Origin: JANMAT01 sp031359995
GTDB taxonomy: Bacteria > Actinomycetota > Acidimicrobiia > Acidimicrobiales > Ilumatobacteraceae
NCBI GenBank assembly: GCA_031359995.1
Contig: JANMAT010000153.1
Span: 1 to 46,093 of the forward strand
DNA length: 46,093 nt
Direction of reading: 5' to 3'
The notes under the pieces were generated by a model. That model saw only the letters and a list, made by a program, of their open reading frames with translations, did no database searches and was not told the DNA's origin. Numbering within the stretch: the first letter of the stretch is position 1; each line of letters begins with the position of its first letter. Position numbers and translations under genes: made by a program. This document shows positions 9,061 to 17,315 of the stretch, piece by piece.

Positions 9061-9123
9061 CGTCGTCTCAGCGGACCAGGTCGAGGTGGCCGTGGTGGTT
9101 CACGAGGGGCAGTTCCACGGTGC

Positions 9124-10512
9124 TCATGCCGCCGCGGTTGTCGTGGTCGCCCAGGCCGTGTAGCCGCCGAGCAGGTCGGAGATGTCGACAAAGCCGTGGG
9201 CCCGAAGGAGGCTGGCTGCGATGGCCGACCGATACCCACCTGCGCAATGCACGACCGTAGGCGCCATGCGATCGAGCTCGTCGATGCGCCCGAGAAGGGC
9301 GGGCAGGGCGATGTGCCGCGCGCCGGGGATCACGCCCGTAGCGAGCTCGCCCGCATTGCGCACGTCGATCACGACCAGGTTCGGCACCGCGGCCATACGG
9401 TCGGCCAGGCTGCGGGCGGACAGCCGCGAGAGCGGTTCGACGAGTTCGGGACGGGCCATGAACGCAGCCTCCGGCTCGACGAGCGCACCGAGCACGTCGT
9501 CGAAGCCGATGCGCGCCAGCCGGACCGTGGCCTCGGGCTCGTGGCCGGGGGCGGTCACGAGCACGATCGGAGTCCCAGGCCGCATGACCTCGCCCGCGTA
9601 CTCGGCGAAGCGACCGCCCAGCCCGACGTTGATGGATCCCCGCAGGTGCCCGGCGGCGAAGGCAGTGTCGTCGCGGGCGTCGAGCACCACCGCCCCCTCG
9701 TGCTGGTGCTGAAGCACCTGCTCGACCGACAGCGGAGCCACACGAACGTCCTCGTCGAACAGCGGGCGCTCCTGGCGGTTCCTCACCGCGACGAACGGGA
9801 AGTACAGCGGCGCGGCGGTCTGCCCGTCGGTGACGGCGGCGACGAACTGCTCCTCGGTCATCGGGGCCAAGGCGTAGTTGGTGCGCCGCTGCTCCCCGAT
9901 GGTCGACACCGTCTCGGTCGACAGGTTCTTGCCGCACGCACTGCCCGCGCCGTGCGCAGGGAGCACCCGGGTCGCATCGGGCAACGTCAGCAAGCGCTCC
10001 TGCAGCGAGTGGTACAGCTGCCGGGCGAGCTCGTCGGCGGTGACGCCGAACGACGCCAGCAGGTCGGGACGGCCGACGTCGCCGATGAACAGCGTGTCGC
10101 CCGTGAGCACGCCGTAGGGCTCGCCGCGCTCGCCGTCCGGCCAGATCACGATGCTGATCGACTCCGGGGTGTGCCCGGGCGTCTCGCGCACCTCCAGCTC
10201 GATCGCGCCGAGGCGGATCACGTCGCCGTCGGCGAACGTCTCGATCGGGAACTCGGCCCGACCCTGCGCGGCGCGGCCGTAACCGATCGTCGCGCCGGTG
10301 CGAGCGGCCAGCTCCAGATGTCCCGACAGGAAGTCGGCGTGGAAGTGCGTCTCGAGCACCTTGACGATCCGCAAACCGTGCGCCTCGGCGTCGGCCAGGT
10401 ACTCGGCCACATCGCGCTGAGGGTCCACCACCACGGCCTCACCGGTGACGGTGTCACCGATCAGGTAGCTCGCGTGTGACAGGCAACCCAGGTAGTACTG
10501 ACGGAAGAACAC
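9124..10512 (-). CDS. CstB-like persulfide dioxygenase with two rhodanese domains
   Basis: A 462-residue cytoplasmic enzyme. Residues 1-240 are an ETHE1-type metallo-beta-lactamase dioxygenase with iron ligands matching His56 (THFHAD), His114 (PGHT) and Asp139 (TGDT), plus His187. Residues about 255-350 form a rhodanese fold without active-site cysteine (VLVTAPGHE). Residues about 365-455 form a rhodanese with Cys423 (VHCAGGYRS). This dioxygenase, pseudo-rhodanese, rhodanese order is that of Staphylococcus aureus CstB, which turns persulfides into thiosulfate. GTG at 10512 is chosen for GGGAG 8 bases upstream. First gene of an operon with TauE/SafE and a YgaP-like protein, controlled by a promoter with an embedded CsoR/CstR-type operator. 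Confidence 0.92.
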   Translation of the reverse strand: MFFRQYYLGCLSHASYLIGDTVTGEAVVVDPQRDVAEYLADAEAHGLRIVKVLETHFHADFLSGHLELAARTGATIGYGRAAQGRAEFPIETFADGDVIRLGAIELEVRETPGHTPESISIVIWPDGERGEPYGVLTGDTLFIGDVGRPDLLASFGVTADELARQLYHSLQERLLTLPDATRVLPAHGAGSACGKNLSTETVSTIGEQRRTNYALAPMTEEQFVAAVTDGQTAAPLYFPFVAVRNRQERPLFDEDVRVAPLSVEQVLQHQHEGAVVLDARDDTAFAAGHLRGSINVGLGGRFAEYAGEVMRPGTPIVLVTAPGHEPEATVRLARIGFDDVLGALVEPEAAFMARPELVEPLSRLSARSLADRMAAVPNLVVIDVRNAGELATGVIPGARHIALPALLGRIDELDRMAPTVVHCAGGYRSAIAASLLRAHGFVDISDLLGGYTAWATTTTAAA

Positions 10513-10542
10513 GGGCTCACTCCCTCGTCCGAATCTTTCACC

Positions 10543-10570
10543 ACTATACCCTCGGGGGTATCAGACGCAA
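10543..10570 (-). promoter_or_regulatory. cst-like promoter with CsoR/CstR-type operator
   Basis: On the minus strand TTGCGT (10570-10565), 16 bases, then TATAGT (10548-10543) form a good -35/-10 pair about 31 bases from the GTG of the CstB-like gene. The spacer holds an inverted repeat, ATACCC-TCGG-GGGTAT on the plus strand (10546-10561), that overlaps the -10. GC-rich repeats of this TACCC/GGGTA form are the operators of CsoR-family repressors, including persulfide-sensing CstR. A repressor bound here would cover the promoter. No CsoR/CstR gene lies in the window. Confidence 0.7.
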
Positions 10571-10771
10571 GGGTCGGACGGCCCTTACGCAATGCCCCGG
10601 CCGCCACGAGTCCGACGAACCCACCGCTGAGGTGCGGCGCCTTTGCCGTCGAGGCTCTGGTCCGGTGGGGTCACGCTTCACAGCGTGGCGCACGCCGTCT
10701 GCTGCGTCGACCGCCCAAGGACCCTTGATGCGCCCAGATCGGACGAATCTCACGCAAGAAGGACCCAGCGA

Positions 10772-10791
10772 GACACCACCTTTGCGGTGTC
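10772..10791. terminator. weak hairpin after the NlpC/P60 gene
   Basis: GACACC and GGTGTC form a 6-bp stem with an 8-base loop just beyond the minus-strand stop at 10801. There is no T tract, so it is a weak terminator candidate. Confidence 0.3.
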
Positions 10792-10800
10792 CGCCGTCAC

Positions 10801-11994
10801 TCATCCTGGTCGAACCGCGCCCACGACGTTGCGGCCGTTGAGCGGACTGATCTTGACGACGTCGCCGGTACGGGGCGCCTGCACGATGTTGCCGTTGCCG
10901 ATGTACATGCCCATGTGGCCAAGATCAACATTGAAGAAGACGAGGTCGCCGGGCTGTAGCTGATCGAGCGACACGTGGGGAAACGCGTTGAACTGCGACA
11001 CCGTGTAGTGCGCCATGCGTACACCGGCGCGATCCCACGCCCACTGGGTCAGCCCGGAGCAGTCGAACGTGTCCGGCCCGTTCGTTCCAAACACGTACCG
11101 CTTCCCGAGCTGACGCAGAGCCTCGCCCACTGCCACGGACGCCGCGGGTGAGGTGGGAGGGATCGGGAGGCTCTCGATGGCCTGGGGGCTCGTCGCGCCG
11201 TTGGGTCGGTTACGGCCCGGGCTGGGAGCCTCAGTCGGGGCGACACGACTCGCGGCCGCGGCGCGAGCGCTGGACTCGGCGCGCTTTGCCTGCTCGGCGC
11301 GCTGGCGAGCCGCGAGCTCGGCAGCCTTCTTGGCCTGCTCGGCGCGCTGACGGGCGGCTGCGGCCGCTTCGGCCACGGCCGCTTGACGAGCCTGTTCGGC
11401 AGCCACCGCGGCGGCGAGGTCGCGACCGACGGAGGCAGCGAGGGTGGCGAGCTTGGTCTGGGTGCGTTCGATCTCAGCGCGGTCTGCAGCGATCGAAGCA
11501 ACCAACTGCCGTTGGCGATCACGTCGCGCCTCGAGCTCGCCGGTGGCTCGATCGATGTCCTGCTGCGCCGCCCGGAGCTGGTCGAGTACATCGGTCCGGT
11601 CCCCCAGGACGACTGGTGCGTAGCCCCGACGGAGACCGGCTTCGTTGGGGCCGTCGGCGGCAACCATTGCTGACAGAACGCCGATGTCGTCCCCACGGAT
11701 GTACGAATTGACCGCAAGCGTGGCCAGGCGCAGCCGCAAGGCACCAACCGACGTCCGTTGGCTGTCAAGGGTCTGGGTGCTCGCGGCGAGCTGCTGCTCC
11801 AACACGGCGAGCTCATCGCTGGCGCGCTTCGAGCGCTCGTTGAGTTGCTCCGCCTGCACGGTCAGCCGCTCACGCTCCGTTGCGATGCGCTTCGCCTCGG
11901 CCTGCTTGTCGCTGACAGGATCGGCGACCGCGGGAAGACCTCGGTTAGCGATGACACCGAGCAGCACGAGAGCGATGCAGAGTCGGCGCCTCAT
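10801..11994 (-). CDS. secreted NlpC/P60 peptidoglycan endopeptidase with coiled coil
   Basis: A 397-residue RipA-like cell-wall hydrolase. Residues 1-25 are a signal peptide. Residues about 28-250 are long coiled coil, rich in Ala/Arg/Glu/Gln with repeats of ARQRAEQAKKA type. A Pro/Ser linker follows, and residues about 285-397 form the NlpC/P60 domain with the catalytic cysteine in TFDCSGLTQWAWD, histidine in LGHMGMYIGNG, and a third polar site in QAPRTGD. It should cut the D-Glu/mDAP stem peptide bond outside the membrane. Its ATG overlaps the TGA of the lipoprotein gene (ATGA), so it is translated with a metal-associated secreted protein, an unusual setting for a wall hydrolase. Confidence 0.9.
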   Translation of the reverse strand: MRRRLCIALVLLGVIANRGLPAVADPVSDKQAEAKRIATERERLTVQAEQLNERSKRASDELAVLEQQLAASTQTLDSQRTSVGALRLRLATLAVNSYIRGDDIGVLSAMVAADGPNEAGLRRGYAPVVLGDRTDVLDQLRAAQQDIDRATGELEARRDRQRQLVASIAADRAEIERTQTKLATLAASVGRDLAAAVAAEQARQAAVAEAAAAARQRAEQAKKAAELAARQRAEQAKRAESSARAAAASRVAPTEAPSPGRNRPNGATSPQAIESLPIPPTSPAASVAVGEALRQLGKRYVFGTNGPDTFDCSGLTQWAWDRAGVRMAHYTVSQFNAFPHVSLDQLQPGDLVFFNVDLGHMGMYIGNGNIVQAPRTGDVVKISPLNGRNVVGAVRPG

Positions 11995-12587
11995 GCGACG
12001 TCGACCGTGAACGCGGCGGTGTGCACCGTCTCGCCCGTTGCGAACTGCAGGAAGAGTCGATGTCGCCCGGCCTGCGGGGCTCGGGCGGTGAACGACGGCT
12101 CGGGCCTAGGACCATCCTCGGGGTGGAGGTAGGTGAAGCCAAGGGTCTGCTCTTGGAGCGCGACGAGGTGACCACCTGCACCGAGGTACCCGGTGATGCC
12201 AGTCGCCGGCTGACCAGCATGGCTGACCGTGAAGGTCAGCGTTTGCGCGGCGGTTGCACTCCGCGATCCGTCCAGAGTGACGTCGTAGCCGTCGACGTCG
12301 ACCCCGAGCGCGACGCGGGCAGATGCGCCTCCAGGAACCATCGGCGTGACGTCGGCGATCAGGTGCCAGCGTCCTGGGGTAGAGAAGTCGACATCGACAG
12401 ACCACGTGCCGTCCGCCGCGAGCTTCATCCCTGCCATCGGGTCCGGCGTAGTGAGCGACGAACCCGCTGCCGCCGTGGTGCTCGAAGGCGCTGCGCTCGA
12501 GCGACCGCGCTGCCCACACGCACTCACCGCGTTGGCGACAAGCAACCCGGCGGCGACGCGCGCAACCGTCATCCAACGATTCGACAC
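11991..12587 (-). CDS. secreted lipoprotein, copper-neighbourhood family
   Basis: A 198-residue lipoprotein. The signal sequence ends in the lipobox VSAC, then a Ser/Thr linker and a beta-rich domain with GMKLAADGTWSVDVDFSTPG and GYLGAGGHLVALQEQ, followed by FTYLHPEDG and a C-terminal HTAAFTVDV. The GAGGHLVAL...LHPE pattern is common in actinobacterial secreted proteins encoded near copper genes; the histidines could bind metal, though this is inference. The start is GTG at 12587, because AGGAG lies 7 bases upstream; the ATG at 12572 would be too far from it. It overlaps the NlpC/P60 gene by four bases and follows the DUF6153-like gene by 58 bases. Confidence 0.75.
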   Translation of the reverse strand: MSNRWMTVARVAAGLLVANAVSACGQRGRSSAAPSSTTAAAGSSLTTPDPMAGMKLAADGTWSVDVDFSTPGRWHLIADVTPMVPGGASARVALGVDVDGYDVTLDGSRSATAAQTLTFTVSHAGQPATGITGYLGAGGHLVALQEQTLGFTYLHPEDGPRPEPSFTARAPQAGRHRLFLQFATGETVHTAAFTVDVA

Positions 12588-12645
12588 ACCAAGACTCCTG
12601 ACTCGAGACGAGATCGACGACACCAACCGGGAACCGGCGGTGGAT

Positions 12646-13038
12646 CTACGTCCTCGAGATGCAGAGCGCGGTGAGGGCCGGTGCAACCGACAGCGTTGGC
12701 GGGGCGAGGCCCCAAGCCCCTCGCCAGGTGCGGCGCACCGTGCGGACCCGCCCGACCGTCACGAGCGCGACCGCGACCAACGCCAGCAGCACCAGACCGA
12801 CGAACGGACTCGCCGAAACCCGCACGCAGGCGACGAGCTCGGACATCGAGCACTGGTCGCCGCTTGCCGGTTCGGGCACGGTCGAACCCGGTCGGCTCAC
12901 CGTCGCGCTGGTCGAGCTCCCGTGGGCCACTGCGACACTGCCACCCTCATGGTGAACGAGCGACACGCAGACCAGCACCAGCCCGACCACGGCGGCCGCC
13001 ATGGCGACGCAGAGCACGCGCCGGAGCCGGGTGGACAT
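12646..13038 (-). CDS. DUF6153-like small membrane protein
   Basis: A 130-residue protein with an N-terminal hydrophobic helix (VLCVAMAAAVVGLVLVCV), a Ser/Thr/Pro-rich external stretch with two cysteines (QCSMSELVAC), a second helix (FVGLVLLALVAVALVTV) and a C-terminal tail ending APALTALCISRT. The layout resembles DUF6153, tentatively. A second copy with the same ending is at 23721-24140. The ATG at 13038 lacks a good ribosome binding site; an imperfect palindrome (ACAACGTTACCATTGT, 13043-13058) sits immediately upstream and may be a regulatory site. First gene of the lipoprotein-NlpC unit. Confidence 0.65.
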   Translation of the reverse strand: MSTRLRRVLCVAMAAAVVGLVLVCVSLVHHEGGSVAVAHGSSTSATVSRPGSTVPEPASGDQCSMSELVACVRVSASPFVGLVLLALVAVALVTVGRVRTVRRTWRGAWGLAPPTLSVAPALTALCISRT

Positions 13039-13111
13039 GTCGACAACGTTACCATTGTGTCGCGTTCGTGCGCCGACCATGCGCAAGAAGCGGTGGTGTC
13101 CACGTCGAGCA

Positions 13112-14491
13112 TCATCCACCGAGCGGGTTCGTGGGGAGGGTCACGACGAAGGTGGCGCCCGGTGCCGCGTCGTCGATGGTGATGGTGCCGCCGTGGGCGG
13201 TGACGAGCTGGTGAACGACGGCGAGCCCGATGCCGCTGCCCGCGATGTGGCGGGTGGGTCCGGCGCGGTAGAAGCGCTCGAAGACGTGCGGGCGATCTGC
13301 GGGGTCGATGCCGGGTCCGTTGTCGCGCGCCGTGAGGAGCGCTCTCGTGCCGTCGGTCACGGGTCGCACGTCGAGGTCGATGCGGCCGCCGGCTGGGGTG
13401 AACTTGATGGCGTTCGTGAGCAGGTTGGCGACGACCTGCGCCAGTCGAGCGGGGTCGCCGCGCACCTCGACCGACTCGAGGTGGCGGTTCAGCGTGTGCT
13501 GGTGCGCGTCGAGGAGCGGCGCGAGCGAATCGGCGACCTGCGCCGCGACGGCGGCGAGGTCGCAGCGGACGTGGTGCAGCCGGGGTTCTGTGGCGGCGGC
13601 GTCGGCGTCGGCGAGCGTTCCGAGATCGTCGACGAGTCGGCGGAGTCGCAGGATGTCGTCGTGGAGCTGCACGAACCGATCGAGGTCGGGCGCGGCAATG
13701 CCGTCGATGACCTCCTCGCAGCTGCCCTGCAACAAGGTGAGCGGTGTGCGGAGCTCGTGGGCCACGTCGGCCGCGACGTTGCGGCGGGTCGTCTCGTGGG
13801 CCTCCAGGCGCTCGGCCATCTCGTCGAACGTGCGGGCCAGCGTGCCGAGCTCGCCTGGCGCGTCGTGGTCGTCGACGCGGGCGCTGGCATCGCCATCGCC
13901 GAGCCGCCGCGCAGTGGTGGTCATGCGGCTCAGCGGGCGGACGACGCGGCCGGCCAGCGGGACTGCGACCGCGAGTGCCACGAGCGCAGCGGACACCGCA
14001 CCGATCAACACGGCGCCCGAGAGCGCATCCCGCACGTGCCGCTCGGCCTGCCCGAGCTCTCCCCGGGTGAAGGTGACGACGGCAGTGCCGACCGGTCGAC
14101 CGTCGGCGACGACAGGAGCCCGGCGGGCGACGCCGTCGACCACGGTGCCGATCACCGGCAGGTTGCCCATGCGGCTGCGCAGCAGGAGCGGGCTGCCCTG
14201 GGCGTCGAGCACGGTCAGCGAGGCCCCCGCCTGGACGGCGACCATCATGGCAGGGTGCGGGTCGGTGCCGTCCCAACCGCCGTCCTGCTGGTAGCCGAGG
14301 GCGAGGGTCTGGGCGATGGCGTCGGCCGTAGCCTGCTGACGCTCGTCGGCCAGGCGGCCGACGGTGTGCCGGGTGCGCCACAAGGTCAGCCCGGCGAGCA
14401 CGAACACGGCGGCGACGGCGACGGCCACGAACGCGGCGACGAGGCGGAGGGCGAGAGGGCTGCGAACGATCGGGCGATGGTCAGCGATCAC
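13112..14491 (-). CDS. sensor histidine kinase, probable metal-stress sensor
   Basis: A 459-residue membrane kinase. TM1 is at residues 14-37, the extracytoplasmic sensor at about 38-157, TM2 at 158-181, then HAMP (about 182-235), the phospho-acceptor DVAHELRTPL (His245), N-box NLLTNAIKFTP, G1 ARDNGPGIDP and G2 AGSGIGLAV. The GTG start overlaps the response-regulator stop by 11 bases, so they form one two-component system. Encoded downstream of a multicopper oxidase in the same direction, it most likely senses copper or another metal in the envelope, but the sensor domain shows no obvious metal motif. Confidence 0.92.
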   Translation of the reverse strand: MIADHRPIVRSPLALRLVAAFVAVAVAAVFVLAGLTLWRTRHTVGRLADERQQATADAIAQTLALGYQQDGGWDGTDPHPAMMVAVQAGASLTVLDAQGSPLLLRSRMGNLPVIGTVVDGVARRAPVVADGRPVGTAVVTFTRGELGQAERHVRDALSGAVLIGAVSAALVALAVAVPLAGRVVRPLSRMTTTARRLGDGDASARVDDHDAPGELGTLARTFDEMAERLEAHETTRRNVAADVAHELRTPLTLLQGSCEEVIDGIAAPDLDRFVQLHDDILRLRRLVDDLGTLADADAAATEPRLHHVRCDLAAVAAQVADSLAPLLDAHQHTLNRHLESVEVRGDPARLAQVVANLLTNAIKFTPAGGRIDLDVRPVTDGTRALLTARDNGPGIDPADRPHVFERFYRAGPTRHIAGSGIGLAVVHQLVTAHGGTITIDDAAPGATFVVTLPTNPLGG

Positions 14492-15179
14492 GGTCGACTC
14501 CGAGCCGGTAGCCGATGCCGGTCACGGTCTGTACGAGGGTCGGACTGGCGGGATCGGTCTCGATCTTGCGGCGCAGGTTCTTCACATGCGAGTCGACGGT
14601 GCGTTCGTAGCCGTCGAACTCGTAGCCCCGAACCCGGTTGATGAGCTCATAGCGCGAGCACACCCGGCCCGGTTGCGCGGCGAGCGTGGTGAGGATGCCC
14701 CACTCGGTCGGCGTCAGTTCCACCGGGTGGCCGTGGGCCAGCACGCGCCGGGTGAGCTCGTCGATGCTCAACGAACCGTTCCCGTAGGATACGGGTACGT
14801 CCGCCGTGGGCGCGTCGGCGCGGCCGCGTCGCAGGATGGCGCCGATGCGGAGCACGAGCTCGCGCGGGCTGAACGGCTTGGTGACGTAGTCGTCGGCCCC
14901 GACCTCGAGGCCATGGATGCGGTCGCGTTCGTCGATCTTGGCGGTGAGCATCAGGATCGGCACGTCGGAGCGCCGGCGCAACTCCAGCGCTACCTCCTCG
15001 CCGGGGACGTCGGGGAGACGCAGGTCGAGCACGACCAGGTCGACGTCGGTGTGGGTGGCGACGTCCAGGGCCTCGGCCCCGCTGGCCGCGGTGATCACCT
15101 GGTGGCCCTCGTGTTCGAGGTAGCGCCGGACGAGCTCACGGATGCGGGGCTCGTCGTCCACCACGAGCACCACGGCCAC
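14481..15179 (-). CDS. OmpR-family response regulator
   Basis: A 232-residue two-domain regulator. The receiver has acidic DDE at 8-10, phospho-acceptor Asp52 (LVVLDLRLPD), the threonine of MLTAK and lysine of TKPFS. The winged-helix DNA-binding domain follows from about 130 (LTPTEWGILTTLA, RTVDSHVKNLRRKIE, VQTVTGIGYRL). GTG at 15179 has GGAGG 8 bases upstream. It is partnered with the downstream kinase and lies 50 bases after the multicopper oxidase. Direct repeats in front of that oxidase are candidate binding sites. Confidence 0.93.
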   Translation of the reverse strand: MAVVLVVDDEPRIRELVRRYLEHEGHQVITAASGAEALDVATHTDVDLVVLDLRLPDVPGEEVALELRRRSDVPILMLTAKIDERDRIHGLEVGADDYVTKPFSPRELVLRIGAILRRGRADAPTADVPVSYGNGSLSIDELTRRVLAHGHPVELTPTEWGILTTLAAQPGRVCSRYELINRVRGYEFDGYERTVDSHVKNLRRKIETDPASPTLVQTVTGIGYRLGVDRDR

Positions 15180-15229
15180 TCAGCTCACCTCCGTGCGATC
15201 GACCATGGCCGCGACGGTAGCGGGCCCGG

Positions 15230-16768
15230 TCAGGCCCGGTACGAGAGCACCGTCGCCATGCCGGTCTCCAAGTGGTACGTGTTGTGGCAGTGGAGCATCC
15301 ACTGGCCCGGGTTGTCGGCCTGCACATCGACGGCCACCGTGGACATCGGCAGCACGTTCACCGTGTCCTTGCGGGCGCTGCCCGCGCCCACGAGCGCGAA
15401 CGTGTGGCCGTGCAGGTGGATCGGGTGGAACATCATCGTGGCGTTCACGATCTGCAGGCGCAGGCGCTCGCCCTCGCGGACCGTGATCGGCGTGGCGTTC
15501 GGGTAGCTCCTGCCGTCGATGCCGTGGGTGTAGCCGTTCGTGCCCGCCGTCAACGTGATCGTCTCGGTCCGGTCCGGAGTCTTCGTCGGCAGGCGCACCG
15601 CGTCGGTCGCGGTGAGGTCGGTGTACGCGAGCGTGCGGCCGGTGAGCTCGGTCGGGAGCGTTCCCACCGCAGGCGCGGTCGACGCGTCGCTGGTGACGAG
15701 CAGGGCCTCGGCGGCCGGATCGGACTTCCCGATCGGACGGGCCACGATGGCGAACGCGCCCGACTGGGTCGTGACGATCACGTCGTAGCGCTCGCCCATG
15801 CCCAGCTCGACGTTGTCGACCTCGACCGGGTTCACTGCGAACCCGTCGGCGTGGGTCACGGTCAGCCGATGGCCGGACACCGCGATGCGATACGCCGTGT
15901 CGGACCCTGCGTTGATGAGGCGCAGACGCACGCGTTGACCCGGAGCGCACCTCACCACGTCACGCTCCATCGGCGCTCGCCCGTTGATCAGGTGCAGCGG
16001 GTAGGCGACATCACCGGACAGGCCGCCCATGTTGGAGCCCATGCCCGACGACGCCGACCCGCTCCCCATGCCACCGTGACCAGACATGCCGCCCATGCCT
16101 CCCGTGGACGCGTCGGTACCACCCATCATCCCGGAGTGCCCCCCGTACTGCTGGAGCGACTGGAGCACCTCGTCCTGCGTGCGGCCGTACCCGTCGAGCC
16201 AGTCATCGAGCATCAGGGTGGCATCCACGTCGTAGGCGAGCGGCTCGCGCCGATCCTCCACGATCAACGGCGCGTACAGGCCGCGGTCGAGCTCGAGACC
16301 CATGTGCGGGTGGAACCAGTACGTACCCGGGTCCGGAACGGTGAACCGGTACGCGAACCGGCCCCCAGGCTCGACCACCGACTGGGTGAGATCGTGGACG
16401 CCGTCCATGTCGTTGCGCAGCGCGATGCCGTGCCAGTGGACGGTGTTGGCGGCCGTGAGGTCGTTGACGAACGTCGCTTCGAGCAGATCGCCGGCGCTGG
16501 CCCGGATGCCGCCCTGACCCGGCCGCTCACCGAACGCCCACGTAGCCACCTCGCGTCCACCGATCGTGGTGGTGACCGGTTCCGCTCGCACCGTGGCCGT
16601 CACCGTCCTGGCACCGGCGGCCCGGCGCAACGCATCACGGCGATCGACCGACGGATCAAGAGAGCCGACGGCAGCACCGCCGACCGGAGCCGGCGTGTTC
16701 CTGCACGCTGCGAGCACCAACGCGCCGGCGCCCGTCAGCAGCAGTTCTCGTCGTGACCAGCTCCGCAT
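15230..16768 (-). CDS. multicopper oxidase, Tat-exported lipoprotein
   Basis: A 512-residue laccase/CueO-type oxidase. The signal SRRELLLTGAGALVLAAC combines a twin-arginine motif with a lipobox, so it is exported folded and lipid-anchored. Copper motifs: HWHG (111-114), HPH (153-155), HPIHLHGH (448-455) and HCHNTYHLETGM (493-504), giving the trinuclear and type 1 sites with an axial Met. Residues 209-250 are a Gly/Met/His-rich loop comparable to the Met-rich copper-oxidation loop of CueO. The likely role is oxidation of Cu(I) to Cu(II) outside the membrane. The ATG at 16768 has GGAGG 4 bases upstream. The same transcript probably continues into the two-component genes. Confidence 0.93.
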   Translation of the reverse strand: MRSWSRRELLLTGAGALVLAACRNTPAPVGGAAVGSLDPSVDRRDALRRAAGARTVTATVRAEPVTTTIGGREVATWAFGERPGQGGIRASAGDLLEATFVNDLTAANTVHWHGIALRNDMDGVHDLTQSVVEPGGRFAYRFTVPDPGTYWFHPHMGLELDRGLYAPLIVEDRREPLAYDVDATLMLDDWLDGYGRTQDEVLQSLQQYGGHSGMMGGTDASTGGMGGMSGHGGMGSGSASSGMGSNMGGLSGDVAYPLHLINGRAPMERDVVRCAPGQRVRLRLINAGSDTAYRIAVSGHRLTVTHADGFAVNPVEVDNVELGMGERYDVIVTTQSGAFAIVARPIGKSDPAAEALLVTSDASTAPAVGTLPTELTGRTLAYTDLTATDAVRLPTKTPDRTETITLTAGTNGYTHGIDGRSYPNATPITVREGERLRLQIVNATMMFHPIHLHGHTFALVGAGSARKDTVNVLPMSTVAVDVQADNPGQWMLHCHNTYHLETGMATVLSYRA

Positions 16769-16834
16769 CGTTCCTCCAACCATGACCGCCGGCGCGCCAT
16801 GACCGGCGTCCGTCAGCCACCACCATGGCGACCG

Positions 16835-16865
16835 GGTGTGGAGACGGTGTGAAGACTCGGTGAAG
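16835..16865. promoter_or_regulatory. tandem direct repeats, candidate response-regulator box
   Basis: GGTGTGGAGAC and GGTGTGAAGAC stand in tandem at 16835-16856, ten of eleven bases identical, followed by a partial third copy GGTGAAG (16859-16865). Eleven-base direct repeats are the usual binding form of OmpR/PhoB regulators. They lie 67-97 bases upstream of the oxidase ATG and about 85 bases before the divergent SHOCT gene. They could serve the regulator encoded at 14481-15179. Confidence 0.45.
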
Positions 16866-16950
16866 CCGATCCGGAGTTCGAGCCGCCCACCGGTCCATCG
16901 GGAACGCGCGCCTGTACCGTGGGTTCTACAAGGCAACACGGAGGTGCACC

Positions 16951-17244
16951 ATGCACAACGGATACATGCACGATGGATGGGGCGGAGGCTCGTGGGGGTG
17001 GATCGCCATGGCCGCCTTCATGGTCCTGTTCTGGGGCGGCGTGATCTGGGTGGGCATCAGCCTCATACGTCGTACCGCTCAGGTGGCCCCGTCCCACGCC
17101 GGCGCCACCACACCCACGCCGGTAGCAACGCCTCCGCCTCCGAACCCACAGGACGTGCTCGCCGAGCGGCTCGCCCGTGGCGATATCGACCTCGAGGACT
17201 ACCGGCAGCGGCTCGAGGCACTGCGTCAAGGTCGATCCGGTTGA
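16951..17244 (+). CDS. SHOCT-domain small membrane protein
   Basis: A 97-residue protein with an N-terminal His/Gly/Trp/Met-rich segment (MHNGYMHDGWGGGSWGW), one transmembrane helix (about 17-40), a Pro/Thr/Ala linker, and a C-terminal SHOCT motif (DVLAERLARGDIDLEDYRQRLEAL). SHOCT proteins are short membrane or oligomerisation modules often found with metal-resistance genes in Actinobacteria. GGAGG lies 6 bases before the ATG. Divergent from the multicopper oxidase and convergent with DUF305. The N-terminal His/Met content suggests metal contact, but that is inference. Confidence 0.85.
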   Translation: MHNGYMHDGWGGGSWGWIAMAAFMVLFWGGVIWVGISLIRRTAQVAPSHAGATTPTPVATPPPPNPQDVLAERLARGDIDLEDYRQRLEALRQGRSG

Positions 17245-17270
17245 GGCGCCCCGCCATGGCTGCAAACGCC

Positions 17271-17307
17271 GGCGTCGGGCCGAACCAGCGGTTCTCGGCC
17301 TGACGCC
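17271..17307. terminator. bidirectional hairpin between convergent genes
   Basis: GGCGTCGGGCCGA pairs with TCGGCCTGACGCC (12 of 13 positions) around an 11-base loop, between the convergent SHOCT and DUF305 genes. There is no T tract, as is common in GC-rich actinobacteria. Confidence 0.6.
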
Positions 17308-17315
17308 AGCAGCAT

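Noticed and set aside
16541..16600. Possible frameshift in the multicopper oxidase N-terminal region
   Set aside because: The reading frame is continuous, and the twin-arginine signal, lipobox and first copper motif follow in order.
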